A stretch of 64,000 bases of DNA from Stomatobaculum longum. GTDB taxonomy: Bacteria; Bacillota; Clostridia; Lachnospirales; Lachnospiraceae. Below are positions 35,869 to 45,189 of this stretch, one piece after another (position 1 is the first letter of the stretch; each line of letters opens with the position of its first letter). The notes under the pieces were generated by a model. It saw nothing but the letters and a program-made list of their open reading frames with translations, did no database searches and had not been told where the DNA came from. The stretch is taken from assembly GCA_000242235.1 (NCBI GenBank), contig JH590861.1, positions 77,175-141,174 of the forward strand. The letters are read 5' to 3'. The position numbers and the translations under genes are program-made.

Positions 35869-37221
35869 ATGGCATTTGAGAGTTTAACCGAAAAGTTACA
35901 GCGCGTGTTCCGCGACCTCCGCGGCAAGGGAAAGCTCAGCGAGGCGGATACGAAGGCCGCGCTCAAGGAAGTGCGCATGGCGCTTCTCGAGGCGGATGTG
36001 AACTTCAAAGTCGTCAAGCAGTTTGTGAAGAGCATCGAAGAGCGCGCGGTCGGCGCCGAGGTGCTCGAGTCCCTGACGCCGGGGCAGCAGGTCGTCAAGA
36101 TCGTCAATGAAGAGCTGATTAAGCTCATGGGCTCCGAGACGACGGAAATCAAGATGGCACAGGACAGGGACATCACCGTGATTCTGATGGCGGGTCTCCA
36201 GGGTGCCGGTAAGACGACCACAGCCGCCAAGCTAGCCGGAAAGTTAAAGGCGAAGGGACACAGACCGCTGCTCGCGGCCTGCGACGTGTACCGCCCGGCG
36301 GCCATTGAACAGCTGCGCGTGAACGGTGAAAAGGTCGGCGTCCCGGTCTTCTCGATGGGAAGCGGCGTGGATCCCGTAAACATTGCCCGCGCTGCCTTCG
36401 AGAAGGCGCGGCAGGATCACAACGATATCCTGATTGTCGATACCGCGGGTCGTCTGCAGATTGACGAGCAGATGATGGAGGAGCTCGGGCGCATCAAAGA
36501 AGCGCTTCGCGCGGACTGGACGCTGCTCACGGTCGATGCGATGACCGGTCAGGAAGCGGTCAATGTCGCGAAGACCTTCGAGGACAAGGTCGGCGTGGAC
36601 GGCGTGATTGTGACCAAGCTCGACGGCGACACGCGCGGCGGCGCGGCGCTCTCGATCAAGGCGGTCACCGGCAAGCCGATTCTCTTTGTCGGTATGGGCG
36701 AGAAGCTCTCCGACCTCGAGCAGTTCTATCCGGACCGCATGGCATCCCGCATTCTCGGCATGGGCGATATTCTCTCGCTGATTGAGAAGGCACAGGCGGA
36801 GGTCGACGAGGCCGAGGCGCGCCGCATGAGCGAAAAGCTCAAGAAGGCGGAGTTTGACTTCAACGATTTCCTGGACCAGATGAAGCAGGTCAAGAAGCTC
36901 GGCGGCATCGCGGGTATCATGGCGATGATGCCGACGGCCGGCGCGAGCATGCCGGAGATCGACGAGAGCCACATGGGCCGCGTCGAGGCGATGATACTCT
37001 CGATGTCCAAGGAAGAGAGAGCCAACCCGTCGATTCTGAACCCGTCGCGGAAGAACCGCATTGCGCGGGGCGCGGGCGTGGACATCAACGAGGTGAACCG
37101 CATGGTCAAGCAGTTCGAGCAGATGCGGAAGATGATGAAACAGCTCCCGGGTATGATGAAGAGTAAGAACCGCGGCGGTCGCGGCGGGCTCGGCGGACTG
37201 TTCGGAAAGCTCGGTTTTTAA
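35869..37221 (+). CDS. ffh: signal recognition particle GTPase Ffh
   Basis: 450 residues from ATG 35869 (AAGGAGGAAG upstream). The N domain has FESLTEKLQRVFRDLRGKGK. The G domain has GLQGAGKTTTAAKLA, DTAGRLQIDEQMM and TKLDGDTRGG. The Met-rich M domain (GMMKSKNRGG near the end) binds SRP RNA and signal peptides. Together with FtsY it targets membrane and secreted proteins co-translationally. It is followed by rpsP at 64 bases. Confidence 0.97.
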   Translation: MAFESLTEKLQRVFRDLRGKGKLSEADTKAALKEVRMALLEADVNFKVVKQFVKSIEERAVGAEVLESLTPGQQVVKIVNEELIKLMGSETTEIKMAQDRDITVILMAGLQGAGKTTTAAKLAGKLKAKGHRPLLAACDVYRPAAIEQLRVNGEKVGVPVFSMGSGVDPVNIARAAFEKARQDHNDILIVDTAGRLQIDEQMMEELGRIKEALRADWTLLTVDAMTGQEAVNVAKTFEDKVGVDGVIVTKLDGDTRGGAALSIKAVTGKPILFVGMGEKLSDLEQFYPDRMASRILGMGDILSLIEKAQAEVDEAEARRMSEKLKKAEFDFNDFLDQMKQVKKLGGIAGIMAMMPTAGASMPEIDESHMGRVEAMILSMSKEERANPSILNPSRKNRIARGAGVDINEVNRMVKQFEQMRKMMKQLPGMMKSKNRGGRGGLGGLFGKLGF

Positions 37222-37285
37222 GTTCGGTATCACTGCAAATTTTGCATTGCAAATACAAATCAACGATTTTTAGGAGGAAACTACA

Positions 37286-37531
37286 ATGGCAGTTAAGATG
37301 AGACTTCGCAGAATGGGACAGAAGAAGGCACCGTTTTACCGCATCATCATCGCGGACGAGAGAAGCCCGCGTGACGGTCGCTTCATCGCAGAGATCGGCC
37401 TCTACGATCCGACCAAGGAGCCGAGCGTGATCAAGTTCGAAGAGGAAGAGGCGAAGAAGTGGCTGAAGAACGGCGTGCAGCCGACACCGCGCGTCGCGAA
37501 GCTCTTAAAGCTCGCAGGCATCACGGAATAA
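37286..37531 (+). CDS. rpsP: 30S ribosomal protein S16
   Basis: 81 residues starting [20 protein letters not shown], the S16 hallmark. AGGAGG lies upstream. It is followed by khpA, rimM and trmD, the classic ribosome maturation operon. Confidence 0.97.
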   Translation: MAVKMRLRRMGQKKAPFYRIIIADERSPRDGRFIAEIGLYDPTKEPSVIKFEEEEAKKWLKNGVQPTPRVAKLLKLAGITE

Positions 37532-37535
37532 GACG

Positions 37536-37763
37536 ATGAAAGAGTTGGTGGAAGTCATTGCAAAGGCGCTGGTTGACCGGCCGGAGGAAGTCCGTGTCAC
37601 GGAGGAGGAGAGAGAGGACGCGATTGTGCTGAAACTCTCGGTCGCCGAGGCGGACATGGGGCGAGTCATCGGCAAGGGCGGCAAGATTGCGAAATCCATT
37701 CGCGCTGTCTTAAGAGCGGCTTCCGCTCGCCGGTCAAAGCACATCCTGTTGGACATTGACTGA
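37536..37763 (+). CDS. khpA: KH-domain RNA-binding protein KhpA
   Basis: 75 residues forming one KH domain with the GxxG loop inside GRVIGKGGKIAKSIR. KhpA usually pairs with KhpB (Jag) and influences cell elongation through small RNAs. It lies 4 bases after rpsP, its standard place. No KhpB gene is in the window. Confidence 0.93.
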   Translation: MKELVEVIAKALVDRPEEVRVTEEEREDAIVLKLSVAEADMGRVIGKGGKIAKSIRAVLRAASARRSKHILLDID

Positions 37764-37785
37764 AACAAAGAAGTGAGGAACGCGC

Positions 37786-38343
37786 GTGACAGACAAGTTT
37801 AGAATCGGTGTCATCAGTTCTGTGCACGGCATACGCGGTGAGGCGAAGGTCTTTGTGACCTCCGACGAGCCCGAACGCTTTCGCAGGCTGAAACAAGTGC
37901 ATGCGCAAAGCCCGGAGAGCGCACTGCACCTGAAAGGTGCAACGCGCACCGGGGAAAAAACGGACCGGGACGGAGTTCTCTTGGAACTCAGCTCGGTCCA
38001 TTTTTTTAAGCGCATGGCTATCTGTAAATTTAAGGGAATTGATACGCCGGAGGAAATCCGGAAATATATCGGCATGGAGCTCTGGGTGCCGCGGGAAGAG
38101 GGCATACGGCTCCGGAAGGGCGAGTTCTATGTCGCGGATCTGATCGGACTCCCGGTGATTACCGATGCGGGCGAGACACTCGGCACGGTCAAAGCGATAT
38201 GGCCGACCGGCGCCAACGAAGTTGTGACGGTGCAGCGGAAAAACGGAGAGGAGTTACTGCTCCCCTATATCAAGGACTGTATTCTCGAGGTGAATCCGGA
38301 AGAGGGCTTTCTGAAGGTGCATCTCATGGAGGGGCTGCTCTGA
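37786..38343 (+). CDS. rimM: 16S rRNA processing protein RimM
   Basis: 185 residues from GTG 37786. The N-terminal FRIGVISSVHGIRGEAKVFV and a C-terminal PRC barrel (GEFYVADLIGLPVITDAGE) are typical. It binds S19 and helps 30S assembly. Its stop shares one base with the trmD start. Confidence 0.94.
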   Translation: MTDKFRIGVISSVHGIRGEAKVFVTSDEPERFRRLKQVHAQSPESALHLKGATRTGEKTDRDGVLLELSSVHFFKRMAICKFKGIDTPEEIRKYIGMELWVPREEGIRLRKGEFYVADLIGLPVITDAGETLGTVKAIWPTGANEVVTVQRKNGEELLLPYIKDCILEVNPEEGFLKVHLMEGLL

Positions 38344-39089
38344 TGCGCTTTACCGTACTGACACTGTTTCCGGACATGATACGGCAGGGACTCTCGACCA
38401 GCATACTCGGCAGGGCGGAGGAGCGGGGCTTCATCTCGTTTGACATCCGGAATATCCGCGACTATACGACCGAGCGGCACGGCCACGTGGACGATGCACC
38501 TTACGGCGGCGGCGCGGGGATGCTCATGCAGGCAGACCCGATTCTCCGCTGTTACCGCAGCGCGACGGCGGACTTGCCGAAGGCACCGCGGGTCATCTAT
38601 GTGACGCCGCAGGGCAGACAGTTCACGCAGGCGGACGCCAAGATGTTCGCGGCAGAGGAAACTCTTCTGATTCTCTGCGGGCACTACGAGGGGGTCGATG
38701 AGCGCGCCCTCGAGCTTCTCGGCGCCGAGCCCTATTCGATCGGCGATTATGTGCTGACCGGCGGGGAACTACCGGCCATGGTCATGGTCGATGCCATCAG
38801 CCGTATGGTGCCGGGCGTGCTCTCAAATCAAGAGAGCGGCGAGATTGAGTCCTTTGAGGGCAATCTCCTCGAATACCCGCAGTACACACGCCCGGAGGTC
38901 TATGAGGGGCTCTGTGTGCCGCCGGTTCTCCTCTCGGGTGACCACAAAAAGGTCGCGCAGTGGAGGCGGGAGCAGGCCCTGCTTCGAACCAGGGAGCGCC
39001 GCCCGGATCTGTTTGCCAAGGTGGAGCTTAACAAGGCGGACCGTAAATTTTTGCAGGCACAGGCAGAGCGGAGTGCGGATGAATCCTGA
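38343..39089 (+). CDS. trmD: tRNA (guanine-N1)-methyltransferase TrmD
   Basis: 248 residues from ATG 38343. It begins RFTVLTLFPDMI, shows GGGAGMLMQADP and the knot region EPYSIGDYVLTGGELPAM. It methylates G37 of tRNAs reading CNN codons, using S-adenosylmethionine, and so prevents +1 frameshifting. An upstream in-frame codon at 38199 lies within rimM and is rejected. Confidence 0.96.
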   Translation: MRFTVLTLFPDMIRQGLSTSILGRAEERGFISFDIRNIRDYTTERHGHVDDAPYGGGAGMLMQADPILRCYRSATADLPKAPRVIYVTPQGRQFTQADAKMFAAEETLLILCGHYEGVDERALELLGAEPYSIGDYVLTGGELPAMVMVDAISRMVPGVLSNQESGEIESFEGNLLEYPQYTRPEVYEGLCVPPVLLSGDHKKVAQWRREQALLRTRERRPDLFAKVELNKADRKFLQAQAERSADES

Positions 39090-39097
39090 AAAATCGC

Positions 39098-39126
39098 TTG
39101 TGAAATCGGGCGGTTTATGCTAAACT
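39098..39126 (+). promoter_or_regulatory. rplS promoter
   Basis: -35 TTGTGA (39098-39103), 17-base spacer, -10 TAAACT (39121-39126). It leaves an untranslated leader of about 75 bases before the L19 start at 39209, long enough for an autoregulatory RNA fold, though I could not match a known L19 leader. Confidence 0.72.
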
Positions 39127-39208
39127 GGTAAAGCTGTTTATGAAGAGATGTTCCGCTGCGGCATACGATTGCGCGCAAGAACGTCGAATGTTGCAGGAGG
39201 AAAAGAAA

Positions 39209-39556
39209 ATGAGACAGAATCCGATTTTAGAGAAGATTGAAGCAGAGCAGATTCGCGTGCCGGGTCAGTTCGAGGTTGGCGACACCGTCCGTGTCCACAA
39301 CAAGATCAAAGAGGGTAACCGCGAGAGAGTCCAGATGTTCGAGGGTGTCGTCATGAAGATTCAGAACGGCGGACTCAGAAAGACCTTCACGGTCCGCAAG
39401 ATTTCGAACGGCATCGGCGTTGAGAAGACTTGGCCGTTCAGCTCGCCGTTCGTTGATCAGGTGGATGTGATCCGCCGCGGTAAGGTCAGAAGAGCAAAGC
39501 TCAACTACCTGAGAAAGCTCTCCGGCAAGGCTGCAAAGGTCAAAGAGGTCATCTAA
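39209..39556 (+). CDS. rplS: 50S ribosomal protein L19
   Basis: 115 residues from ATG 39209 (GGAGG upstream). It contains [20 protein letters not shown] and [20 protein letters not shown], both L19 hallmarks. It has its own promoter in addition to any readthrough from trmD. Confidence 0.97.
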   Translation: MRQNPILEKIEAEQIRVPGQFEVGDTVRVHNKIKEGNRERVQMFEGVVMKIQNGGLRKTFTVRKISNGIGVEKTWPFSSPFVDQVDVIRRGKVRRAKLNYLRKLSGKAAKVKEVI

Positions 39557-39573
39557 AATTCATATAGAACACC

Positions 39574-39623
39574 AAGGGGGGGAACTGTCATCTTTCACGG
39601 GAAAATGATGGTTCTTCCTTTTT
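39574..39623 (+). terminator. rplS terminator
   Basis: Ten-base arms GAACTGTCAT (39582-39591) and ATGATGGTTC (39605-39614) with two wobbles, flanked by AAGGGGGG and TTCCTTTTT. Confidence 0.75.
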
Positions 39624-39680
39624 GTTGCGAAAAAACGGCGTCGGCTTCATGGAATCGTAAGTATAGCGGTATGTTTCTCA

Positions 39681-39689
39681 TGGTATACT
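39681..39689 (+). promoter_or_regulatory. extended -10 promoter upstream of lepB
   Basis: TGG followed by TATACT (39684-39689); no good -35 at the usual distance. The rest of the 39557-39770 gap holds only the rplS terminator. Confidence 0.5.
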
Positions 39690-39770
39690 AAAGTATGCAA
39701 TACACGAAATGAACGGATCATTGAAAAGAACAACAGGCACAGCCCTGTTTTTGAATAGAACGGAGATCTC

Positions 39771-40322
39771 ATGCGTCCTTCGTACGAAGTGGAAGATAGC
39801 TTATTGCGGCGTATATGCCGCCTCCTGGTGGAGATTGTCACCGTCATAGCCTTTGCGTGGTTTATTGTCTATTCCTTCGGGACTCAGGTCGTGAACAACG
39901 GCCAGAGCATGCGCCCGACTTTGGAGGACGGCGACCGCCTGCTCTTAGATCGCTTCGGGTTCAAGCTGTTCGGGCCGAGGCGCTTTGACATTGTCCTCTT
40001 CAAGAGCGACAGCGGACAGACCAACATTAAGCGCATTGTCGCGCTGCCGGGCGAGAGTGTTGTGATCCGGGACGGCAAGATCTATGTGAACGGAAGGCAT
40101 TTGGAGACCCCGGCTTACCTGCAGTTTGGAGAGGTCTCGAGTCCCGGAAGGGTCGGCGAGAGCATTTCGCTCGGGAGAGATGAGTACTTTGTGATGAGTG
40201 ACAATCTGGAGTCGGGCGAGGATTCCCGCTCCGAGAGCATAGGCAATGTCACGCGGAAAATGATACGCGGCAGAATATGGTTCCGAATGCAGCCCTTGCG
40301 AAGTTTGGGGCACATTCGCTGA
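39771..40322 (+). CDS. lepB: signal peptidase I
   Basis: 183 residues. One N-terminal membrane helix (VTVIAFAWFIVYSF), then catalytic Ser in NNGQSMRPTLEDGD and catalytic Lys in NIKRIVALPGE, followed by DNLESGEDSRS. It removes signal peptides from exported proteins on the outer face of the membrane. It follows rplS in many Firmicutes. Confidence 0.95.
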   Translation: MRPSYEVEDSLLRRICRLLVEIVTVIAFAWFIVYSFGTQVVNNGQSMRPTLEDGDRLLLDRFGFKLFGPRRFDIVLFKSDSGQTNIKRIVALPGESVVIRDGKIYVNGRHLETPAYLQFGEVSSPGRVGESISLGRDEYFVMSDNLESGEDSRSESIGNVTRKMIRGRIWFRMQPLRSLGHIR

Positions 40323-40336
40323 GAAGAGGAAACGAG

Positions 40337-41218
40337 ATGAATATACAGTGGTACCCGGGGCACATGACCAAGGCGCGCCGCGAGATGGAAAGCGATGTGC
40401 GCATTGTCGACATGGTGATTGAACTTCTGGACGCGAGAGCGCCGTATTCCAGCGGTAATCCGGAGATCCGGCGGCTCGGACAGGGCAAGGAGCGCGTGAT
40501 TGTGCTGAACAAGGCGGATCTCGCCGATGCCGCGACGACGGCGGCCTGGCAGCGCGCCTTTCAGGCGGAAGGCGCGCATTGCGTCGCGATGGATGCGCGC
40601 GGCAGCGGCAACCGGAAGCTTTTGATGCGCACCATAGACGCGGCGGCGGAGGCAAAGCGGGAGCGGGACCGGAAACGCGGCATTTTGAACCGCCCGGTCC
40701 GGGCGATGGTCGCCGGTATCCCGAATGTGGGCAAGTCAACGCTCATCAATATGCTGTCCGGCAGAAGTTCCGCAAAGACCGGCAATAAGCCCGGCGTGAC
40801 GCGCGGCAACCAGTGGATTCGCTTTCATCAGTCGGTGGAGCTCCTCGACACGCCGGGCATACTCTGGCCGAAGTTTGAGGACCCGGCCATCGGCGAGAAG
40901 ATAGCCTTCCTCGGCTCGATCAACGAGATGATTGTGGATAAGACAGAGCTCGCCGTGACGCTGCTCGGCTTCCTTCAGGCAAACGGCAAACTCGCGGGCG
41001 CAGCGGAGCGCTATGCGCTCACCGGCACAGAGAGCCCGGCGGAGATACTCTGCCGGATCGCGGAACGCCGCGGCTGTTTAGGGGCCGGCGGCGCGGCGGA
41101 TACGGAAAAGGCGGCGGCAATCGTAATCAACGAATTCCGGAGCGGGGCGCTCGGGCGCATTTCTCTCGAGGCACCGGCAGAGGAGAAGACAGATGGCACT
41201 CAGAACGCTGAAAGGTGA
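40337..41218 (+). CDS. rbgA: ribosome biogenesis GTPase RbgA (YlqF)
   Basis: 293 residues from ATG 40337. The motifs are in circularly permuted order: NKADL (G4) comes before GIPNVGKSTLINMLSG (G1) and LLDTPGI (G3). It opens MNIQWYPGHMTKARREM. It matures the large ribosomal subunit. It overlaps rnhB by 26 bases. Confidence 0.94.
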   Translation: MNIQWYPGHMTKARREMESDVRIVDMVIELLDARAPYSSGNPEIRRLGQGKERVIVLNKADLADAATTAAWQRAFQAEGAHCVAMDARGSGNRKLLMRTIDAAAEAKRERDRKRGILNRPVRAMVAGIPNVGKSTLINMLSGRSSAKTGNKPGVTRGNQWIRFHQSVELLDTPGILWPKFEDPAIGEKIAFLGSINEMIVDKTELAVTLLGFLQANGKLAGAAERYALTGTESPAEILCRIAERRGCLGAGGAADTEKAAAIVINEFRSGALGRISLEAPAEEKTDGTQNAER

Positions 41219-41861
41219 GAAACTCGAGGCAGAGAAGGCGCGGCTTGCCGCACTCCGGAGATACGAGGAGGAATATCTTGCCAAAGGCTATGCGGCAATC
41301 TGCGGCATCGACGAGGCCGGAAGAGGACCGCTCGCGGGGCCGGTCGTCGCGGCAGCCGTGATTTTGCCGCCCGGCGCGGAAATTTTATTCCTGAATGACT
41401 CGAAGAAACTTTCGGAGGCGCGGCGCGAGGCACTCTTTGATGAGATTTGCGCGAAAGCCGTGAGCTACGGCATCGGGAGCGTCTCCCCGGCGCGGATTGA
41501 TGAAATCAACATATTGCAGGCGACCTACGAGGCAATGCGGGAGGCCATAGGCAAATTGTCGCCGCCGCCGGATTTTTGTCTGAACGACGCCGTGACCATT
41601 CCCGGCGTCGCGATTCCGCAGCTGCCCATTGTGAAAGGTGATGCAAAGAGTCTCAGCATTGCGGCGGCCTCGGTGCTTGCCAAGGTCACAAGGGACCGCT
41701 TCCTAATCAGTCTGGATGCCCTTTATCCGGCCTACGGTTTTGCGAAGAACAAGGGCTACGGAACCGCGGCGCACATCGAAGCGCTGCGCGTACACGGCGC
41801 GACGCCGGTGCACCGGAAGACCTTTCTCACGCACTTTGAACTCGGTGGCGAGGAGGCATGA
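41193..41861 (+). CDS. rnhB: ribonuclease HII
   Basis: 222 residues. The active-site segment GIDEAGRGPLAGPVVAAAVI is complete, with further acidic residues in LNDAVTIPG. It excises ribonucleotides from DNA. A second, RNase HI-type enzyme is encoded at 55764. ATG 41193 follows GAGGAGAAG. It overlaps the YraN gene by an ATGA. Confidence 0.95.
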   Translation: MALRTLKGEKLEAEKARLAALRRYEEEYLAKGYAAICGIDEAGRGPLAGPVVAAAVILPPGAEILFLNDSKKLSEARREALFDEICAKAVSYGIGSVSPARIDEINILQATYEAMREAIGKLSPPPDFCLNDAVTIPGVAIPQLPIVKGDAKSLSIAAASVLAKVTRDRFLISLDALYPAYGFAKNKGYGTAAHIEALRVHGATPVHRKTFLTHFELGGEEA

Positions 41862-42223
41862 GGCGGCAAAGTACGCGCGACATCGGCGCGCGGTATGAGG
41901 AGAAGGCGGCGGCATACCTCAGTGCCGCGGGCATCGAAATTCTCGCCCGGAACTTTTACTGCCGGGGCGGTGAGATTGATCTGATCGGCAGCGACGGCAG
42001 GTATCTCATTTTCTTTGAGGTCAAGTACCGCAGCAGTAAAAAAGACGGGCTCCCGTTTTCCGCCATCGGCAGCGTGAAGCGGCGGCGGCTTTTTCTCGCG
42101 GCGCGGCAGTATCTCTATCGGCAGCACTTACCCGAGAACACGCCGGTGCGCTTTGACGCCGTCGGAATACTCGGCGAGGAGCTGATCTGGCTTCGGGATG
42201 CATTTCGGGAGACAAGACTGTAG
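41858..42223 (+). CDS. YraN family nuclease-like protein (UPF0102)
   Basis: 121 residues: GARYEEKAAAYLSAAGIEIL, then YCRGGEIDLIG and FFEVKYRSS, the acidic and Lys pattern of the restriction endonuclease-like fold. Its biological role is not known, although it is often next to rnhB as here. Confidence 0.9.
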   Translation: MRRQSTRDIGARYEEKAAAYLSAAGIEILARNFYCRGGEIDLIGSDGRYLIFFEVKYRSSKKDGLPFSAIGSVKRRRLFLAARQYLYRQHLPENTPVRFDAVGILGEELIWLRDAFRETRL

Positions 42224-42285
42224 TTCACAGTGGACGCCCGGCGCGCATGGGTGTACATTGGAGGCAAAGGAAAGGAGTGTATCGC

Positions 42286-43188
42286 ATGGCAGACTATCAG
42301 CTTCCCCCCTGGCAGTTTGAGACAGGGCATCAGATGGAGGTAGCCGAGGTAGGCGAGCTCAGCTATCTCTATTTTCCGGCCTTTCGGGCCTATCCGAAAC
42401 TTCGCCACGGCTTTTCGACCCGGCAGGGCGGCGTGAGCGAGGACTATCTCGGAACCATGAATTTTTCGTTTGACCGCGGCGACGACCCGGAGCATGTGCG
42501 GGAAAATTACCGCCGCATGGCCGCGGCGCTCGGCGTGAGCTACGACTCTCTGACCGTTGCAAAGCAGACGCACACGACCAATATCAGAGAAATTACGATG
42601 GCCGAGCGCGGCGCGGGTGTCCGCTTTCCGCGCCCCTATGACAATGTCGACGGGATTATGACCAATGTGCCGGACATCACGCTGGTGACCTACCACGCGG
42701 ACTGCCTGCCGCTGTATCTCTACGACCCCGCGCACCAAGCGGTTGCCTTGCTGCACGCGGGCTGGCGCGGCACGGTGGATCGCATTGCGTTCTGCGGCCT
42801 CGAGAAGATGCAGGAGGCCTACGGAACCAGACCTTCGAATGTGATTGCGGGCATAGGCCCGGGCATCTCGGCGGCCTGCTATGAGACGAGCGAGGCCGTG
42901 CGGATTCAGTTTGCGGCGACCTTCCCCGAGCGGGACATCGAAAAGATTTTCACGGCGCCGCACATCGGAGAGGACGGCGCGCGGCATTGGCAGCTGGATC
43001 TCGCGCTCGCAAACCGCCTGCTCCTCGAGCACGCGGGCGTACAGGAAATTTTTGACAGCGGCGTCTGCACCTACCGGAATGCAAAGCGCCTCTTTTCGCA
43101 CCGCGCCCAAGGGCCGAAGCGCGGCTTAAACGCCGCTTTCATCGGCATCGCGGATGCCGCCTCGCCGCGGCCGGGGGCGGTGCGATGA
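42286..43188 (+). CDS. pgeF: peptidoglycan editing factor PgeF (YfiH family)
   Basis: 300 residues from ATG 42286 (GGAAAGGAG upstream). The HGFSTRQGGVSEDYLGTMNF stretch and zinc ligands in TYHADCLPLYLYD and LLHAGWRGTV are typical. The family was once called a laccase; PgeF is thought to act on Ser-containing muropeptide precursors. It overlaps the next gene as ATGA. Confidence 0.92.
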   Translation: MADYQLPPWQFETGHQMEVAEVGELSYLYFPAFRAYPKLRHGFSTRQGGVSEDYLGTMNFSFDRGDDPEHVRENYRRMAAALGVSYDSLTVAKQTHTTNIREITMAERGAGVRFPRPYDNVDGIMTNVPDITLVTYHADCLPLYLYDPAHQAVALLHAGWRGTVDRIAFCGLEKMQEAYGTRPSNVIAGIGPGISAACYETSEAVRIQFAATFPERDIEKIFTAPHIGEDGARHWQLDLALANRLLLEHAGVQEIFDSGVCTYRNAKRLFSHRAQGPKRGLNAAFIGIADAASPRPGAVR

Positions 43189-43796
43189 ACGAGCGCCTTG
43201 GGTGTCAGCTTGCCTTTGCGCTCGAGCTCGACAAAGAGAAAAATGTACTCCGGCAGACCCACTTGACGGGACACGGGCGACGCGAGAACGATGCCGAGCA
43301 TGCGTGGCACATGGCGCTGATGGCCTATCTGCTCCGCGAGTATGCGAATGAACCGGTCGACATTGCGCGGGTCATGCTGATGTGCCTCCTGCACGATGTG
43401 GTCGAAATCGATGCCGGCGATACCTATGCCTACGACGAGGCGGCAAAAGAGAGCCAGGCCGCCAGAGAGGCGGCGGCCGCGGAGCGTATTTTCGGACTGT
43501 TGCCTGAGGATCAGGCGAGCGAGTTCCGGGCGCTCTTTGCGGAGTTTGACGCCGGAGAGAGCGCCGATGCCCGCTTTGCGCGCGCCATGGATAATCTCCA
43601 GCCGCTCCTCTTAAACGACAGCAATGACGGCGGTGACTGGAAAGAGCACGCGGTCACGGTCTCCCAGGTCTATGGCAGGCAGCGCCGCACCTCTCTCGGC
43701 TCGGTGGAACTCTTCCGGGTTACGGATGAGATATTGCAGCGACACATCGCCGCAGGGCACATTCGAAGCGAGGCGAAAGAGGGAGGAAACGCGTAG
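43185..43796 (+). CDS. HD-domain phosphohydrolase (YfbR-like)
   Basis: 203 residues. The HD pattern is ENDAEHAWHMALMAYLL then MLMCLLHDVVEIDAGDTYAYD, with later acidic ligands near AMDNLQPLLLND. The family includes dNMP 5'-nucleotidases such as YfbR. The substrate is not proven here. It is the last gene of the rbgA-pgeF run and converges with prs. Confidence 0.85.
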   Translation: MNERLGCQLAFALELDKEKNVLRQTHLTGHGRRENDAEHAWHMALMAYLLREYANEPVDIARVMLMCLLHDVVEIDAGDTYAYDEAAKESQAAREAAAAERIFGLLPEDQASEFRALFAEFDAGESADARFARAMDNLQPLLLNDSNDGGDWKEHAVTVSQVYGRQRRTSLGSVELFRVTDEILQRHIAAGHIRSEAKEGGNA

Positions 43797-43832
43797 CGAG
43801 AGGCGAACGGTCCGATGAAACAGCATACAGAG

Positions 43833-43876
43833 ACAGAAAGCGGGAGCGCGGCAAAAGCCGCGCTCCCGCTTTCTGT
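43833..43876. terminator. 20-base-pair perfect hairpin between convergent genes
   Basis: Arms from 43833 and to 43876 are perfect 20-base complements around an AAAA loop. Neither strand carries a good T run after it, so termination would rest on stem stability alone, or the element may protect both mRNA 3' ends. Confidence 0.7.
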
Positions 43877-43880
43877 GGGT

Positions 43881-45092
43881 TTATTCGATGACAGAGCCGA
43901 AGTACTGGTATTCCTCGTTCTGCAGGTTCTTTAAGAAGTCCTGAATCTTTCGCGTCGAAGAGAGCTTGTCGCCCGAGGAGGCGTCGGCGTTCAGACTGTC
44001 AATGATGTAGGCGAGATAGGGACTCATATCCGCCTCGAGGTACCAGGGCTCTTCGAGGAGCTCAGGTCTGCGGTAGTTTAAGTTTGTCGTGCAGACATAG
44101 TCGATGATGCCGGCATCGTACTTCTCGCGGAAGCTCTTCACACCGTTCGTGAAGAGACCGAAGGTTGCGCAGACAATGACGCGCTTACAGCCGCGGTCTT
44201 TCAGATTCTTCGCGGTGTCCATCATGCTCTCGCCGGAGGAAATCATATCATCGATGATCAGCACATCTTTGTCCTTCACGCTCGCGCCGAGGAACTCGTG
44301 GGCGACAATCGGATTGCGGCCGTCGACGACCTTCGAGTAGTCGCGGCGCTTGTAGAACATGCCGATGTCGACGCCGAGAATGTTCGAAATATAGATTGCG
44401 CGGTCCATTGCGCCCTCGTCCGGGCTGATAATCATCAGGTGATCCTTGTCCGCCTTCATATCCGGAATGTTCAGGAAGCAGGTCTTGATGAACTGGTAGG
44501 TCGGCATGAAGTTGTCAAAGCCGGAGAGCGGGGTCGCGTTCTGGACGCGCGGGTCGTGTGCGTCGAAGGTGATGAAGTTCTCGATGCCCATGTTCGCAAG
44601 CTCGGTCAGCATGTAGGCGCAGTCTAAAGACTCCCGCTTGGTTCTTCTGTGCTGACGGCCCTCGTAGAGGAAGGGCATAATCACATTCACGCGGTGCGCC
44701 GCCGCGCCGCCGGCCGCGATGATGCGCTTTAAATCCTGGAAGTGGTCGTCCGGCGACATGTGGTTCTCATTGCCGTCCACCTTATAGGTCAGAGAGTAGT
44801 TGGTGACATCGACCATCACAAAAAGGTCGGCGCCGCGCACGGACTCATTGATGACGCCCTTGCCCTCACCGGTGCCGAAACGCGGGCAGTTGATGGAGAG
44901 GAGATAGGAATCGGCGTCATAGCCGCGGTAGTGCAGGGAGCGGCGGCGCTCATCGGTTGCTTCCGCGCCCGAAGCGCGCATCCGCACGAGGTAAGCGTTG
45001 ACTTTTTCCGCGAGATCGCGACAGCTCTCGAGCGCTGCGATTTTGAGCGGCGCAACGGGAAGACGATTGTTTTCGGTGGACTGATTGGACAT
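43881..45092 (-). CDS. prs: ribose-phosphate pyrophosphokinase, long form
   Basis: 403 residues, longer than the ~315 of common Prs. The N-terminal extension to about residue 80 is atypical; a core follows: FVMVDVTNYSLTYKVDGNEN, IMPFLYEGRQHRR and the PRPP loop VLIIDDMISSGESMMDT. It makes PRPP from ribose 5-phosphate and ATP for nucleotide, His and Trp synthesis. AGAAGGAGAA precedes ATG 45092. Its promoter is back to back with that of the DUF512 gene. Confidence 0.9.
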   Translation of the reverse strand: MSNQSTENNRLPVAPLKIAALESCRDLAEKVNAYLVRMRASGAEATDERRRSLHYRGYDADSYLLSINCPRFGTGEGKGVINESVRGADLFVMVDVTNYSLTYKVDGNENHMSPDDHFQDLKRIIAAGGAAAHRVNVIMPFLYEGRQHRRTKRESLDCAYMLTELANMGIENFITFDAHDPRVQNATPLSGFDNFMPTYQFIKTCFLNIPDMKADKDHLMIISPDEGAMDRAIYISNILGVDIGMFYKRRDYSKVVDGRNPIVAHEFLGASVKDKDVLIIDDMISSGESMMDTAKNLKDRGCKRVIVCATFGLFTNGVKSFREKYDAGIIDYVCTTNLNYRRPELLEEPWYLEADMSPYLAYIIDSLNADASSGDKLSSTRKIQDFLKNLQNEEYQYFGSVIE

Positions 45093-45153
45093 CTTTCTTC
45101 GTTCTCCTTCTAAAAAACAGCTGGGTCTGTCAGAGACATGGCATATTTCTTAA

Positions 45154-45182
45154 ATCATAGCATTTTCGTTTCCCTGCCGCAA
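45154..45182 (-). promoter_or_regulatory. prs promoter
   Basis: On the minus strand, -35 TTGCGG (45182-45177), 17-base spacer, -10 TATGAT (45159-45154). Confidence 0.75.
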
Positions 45183-45189
45183 GGCTGCG

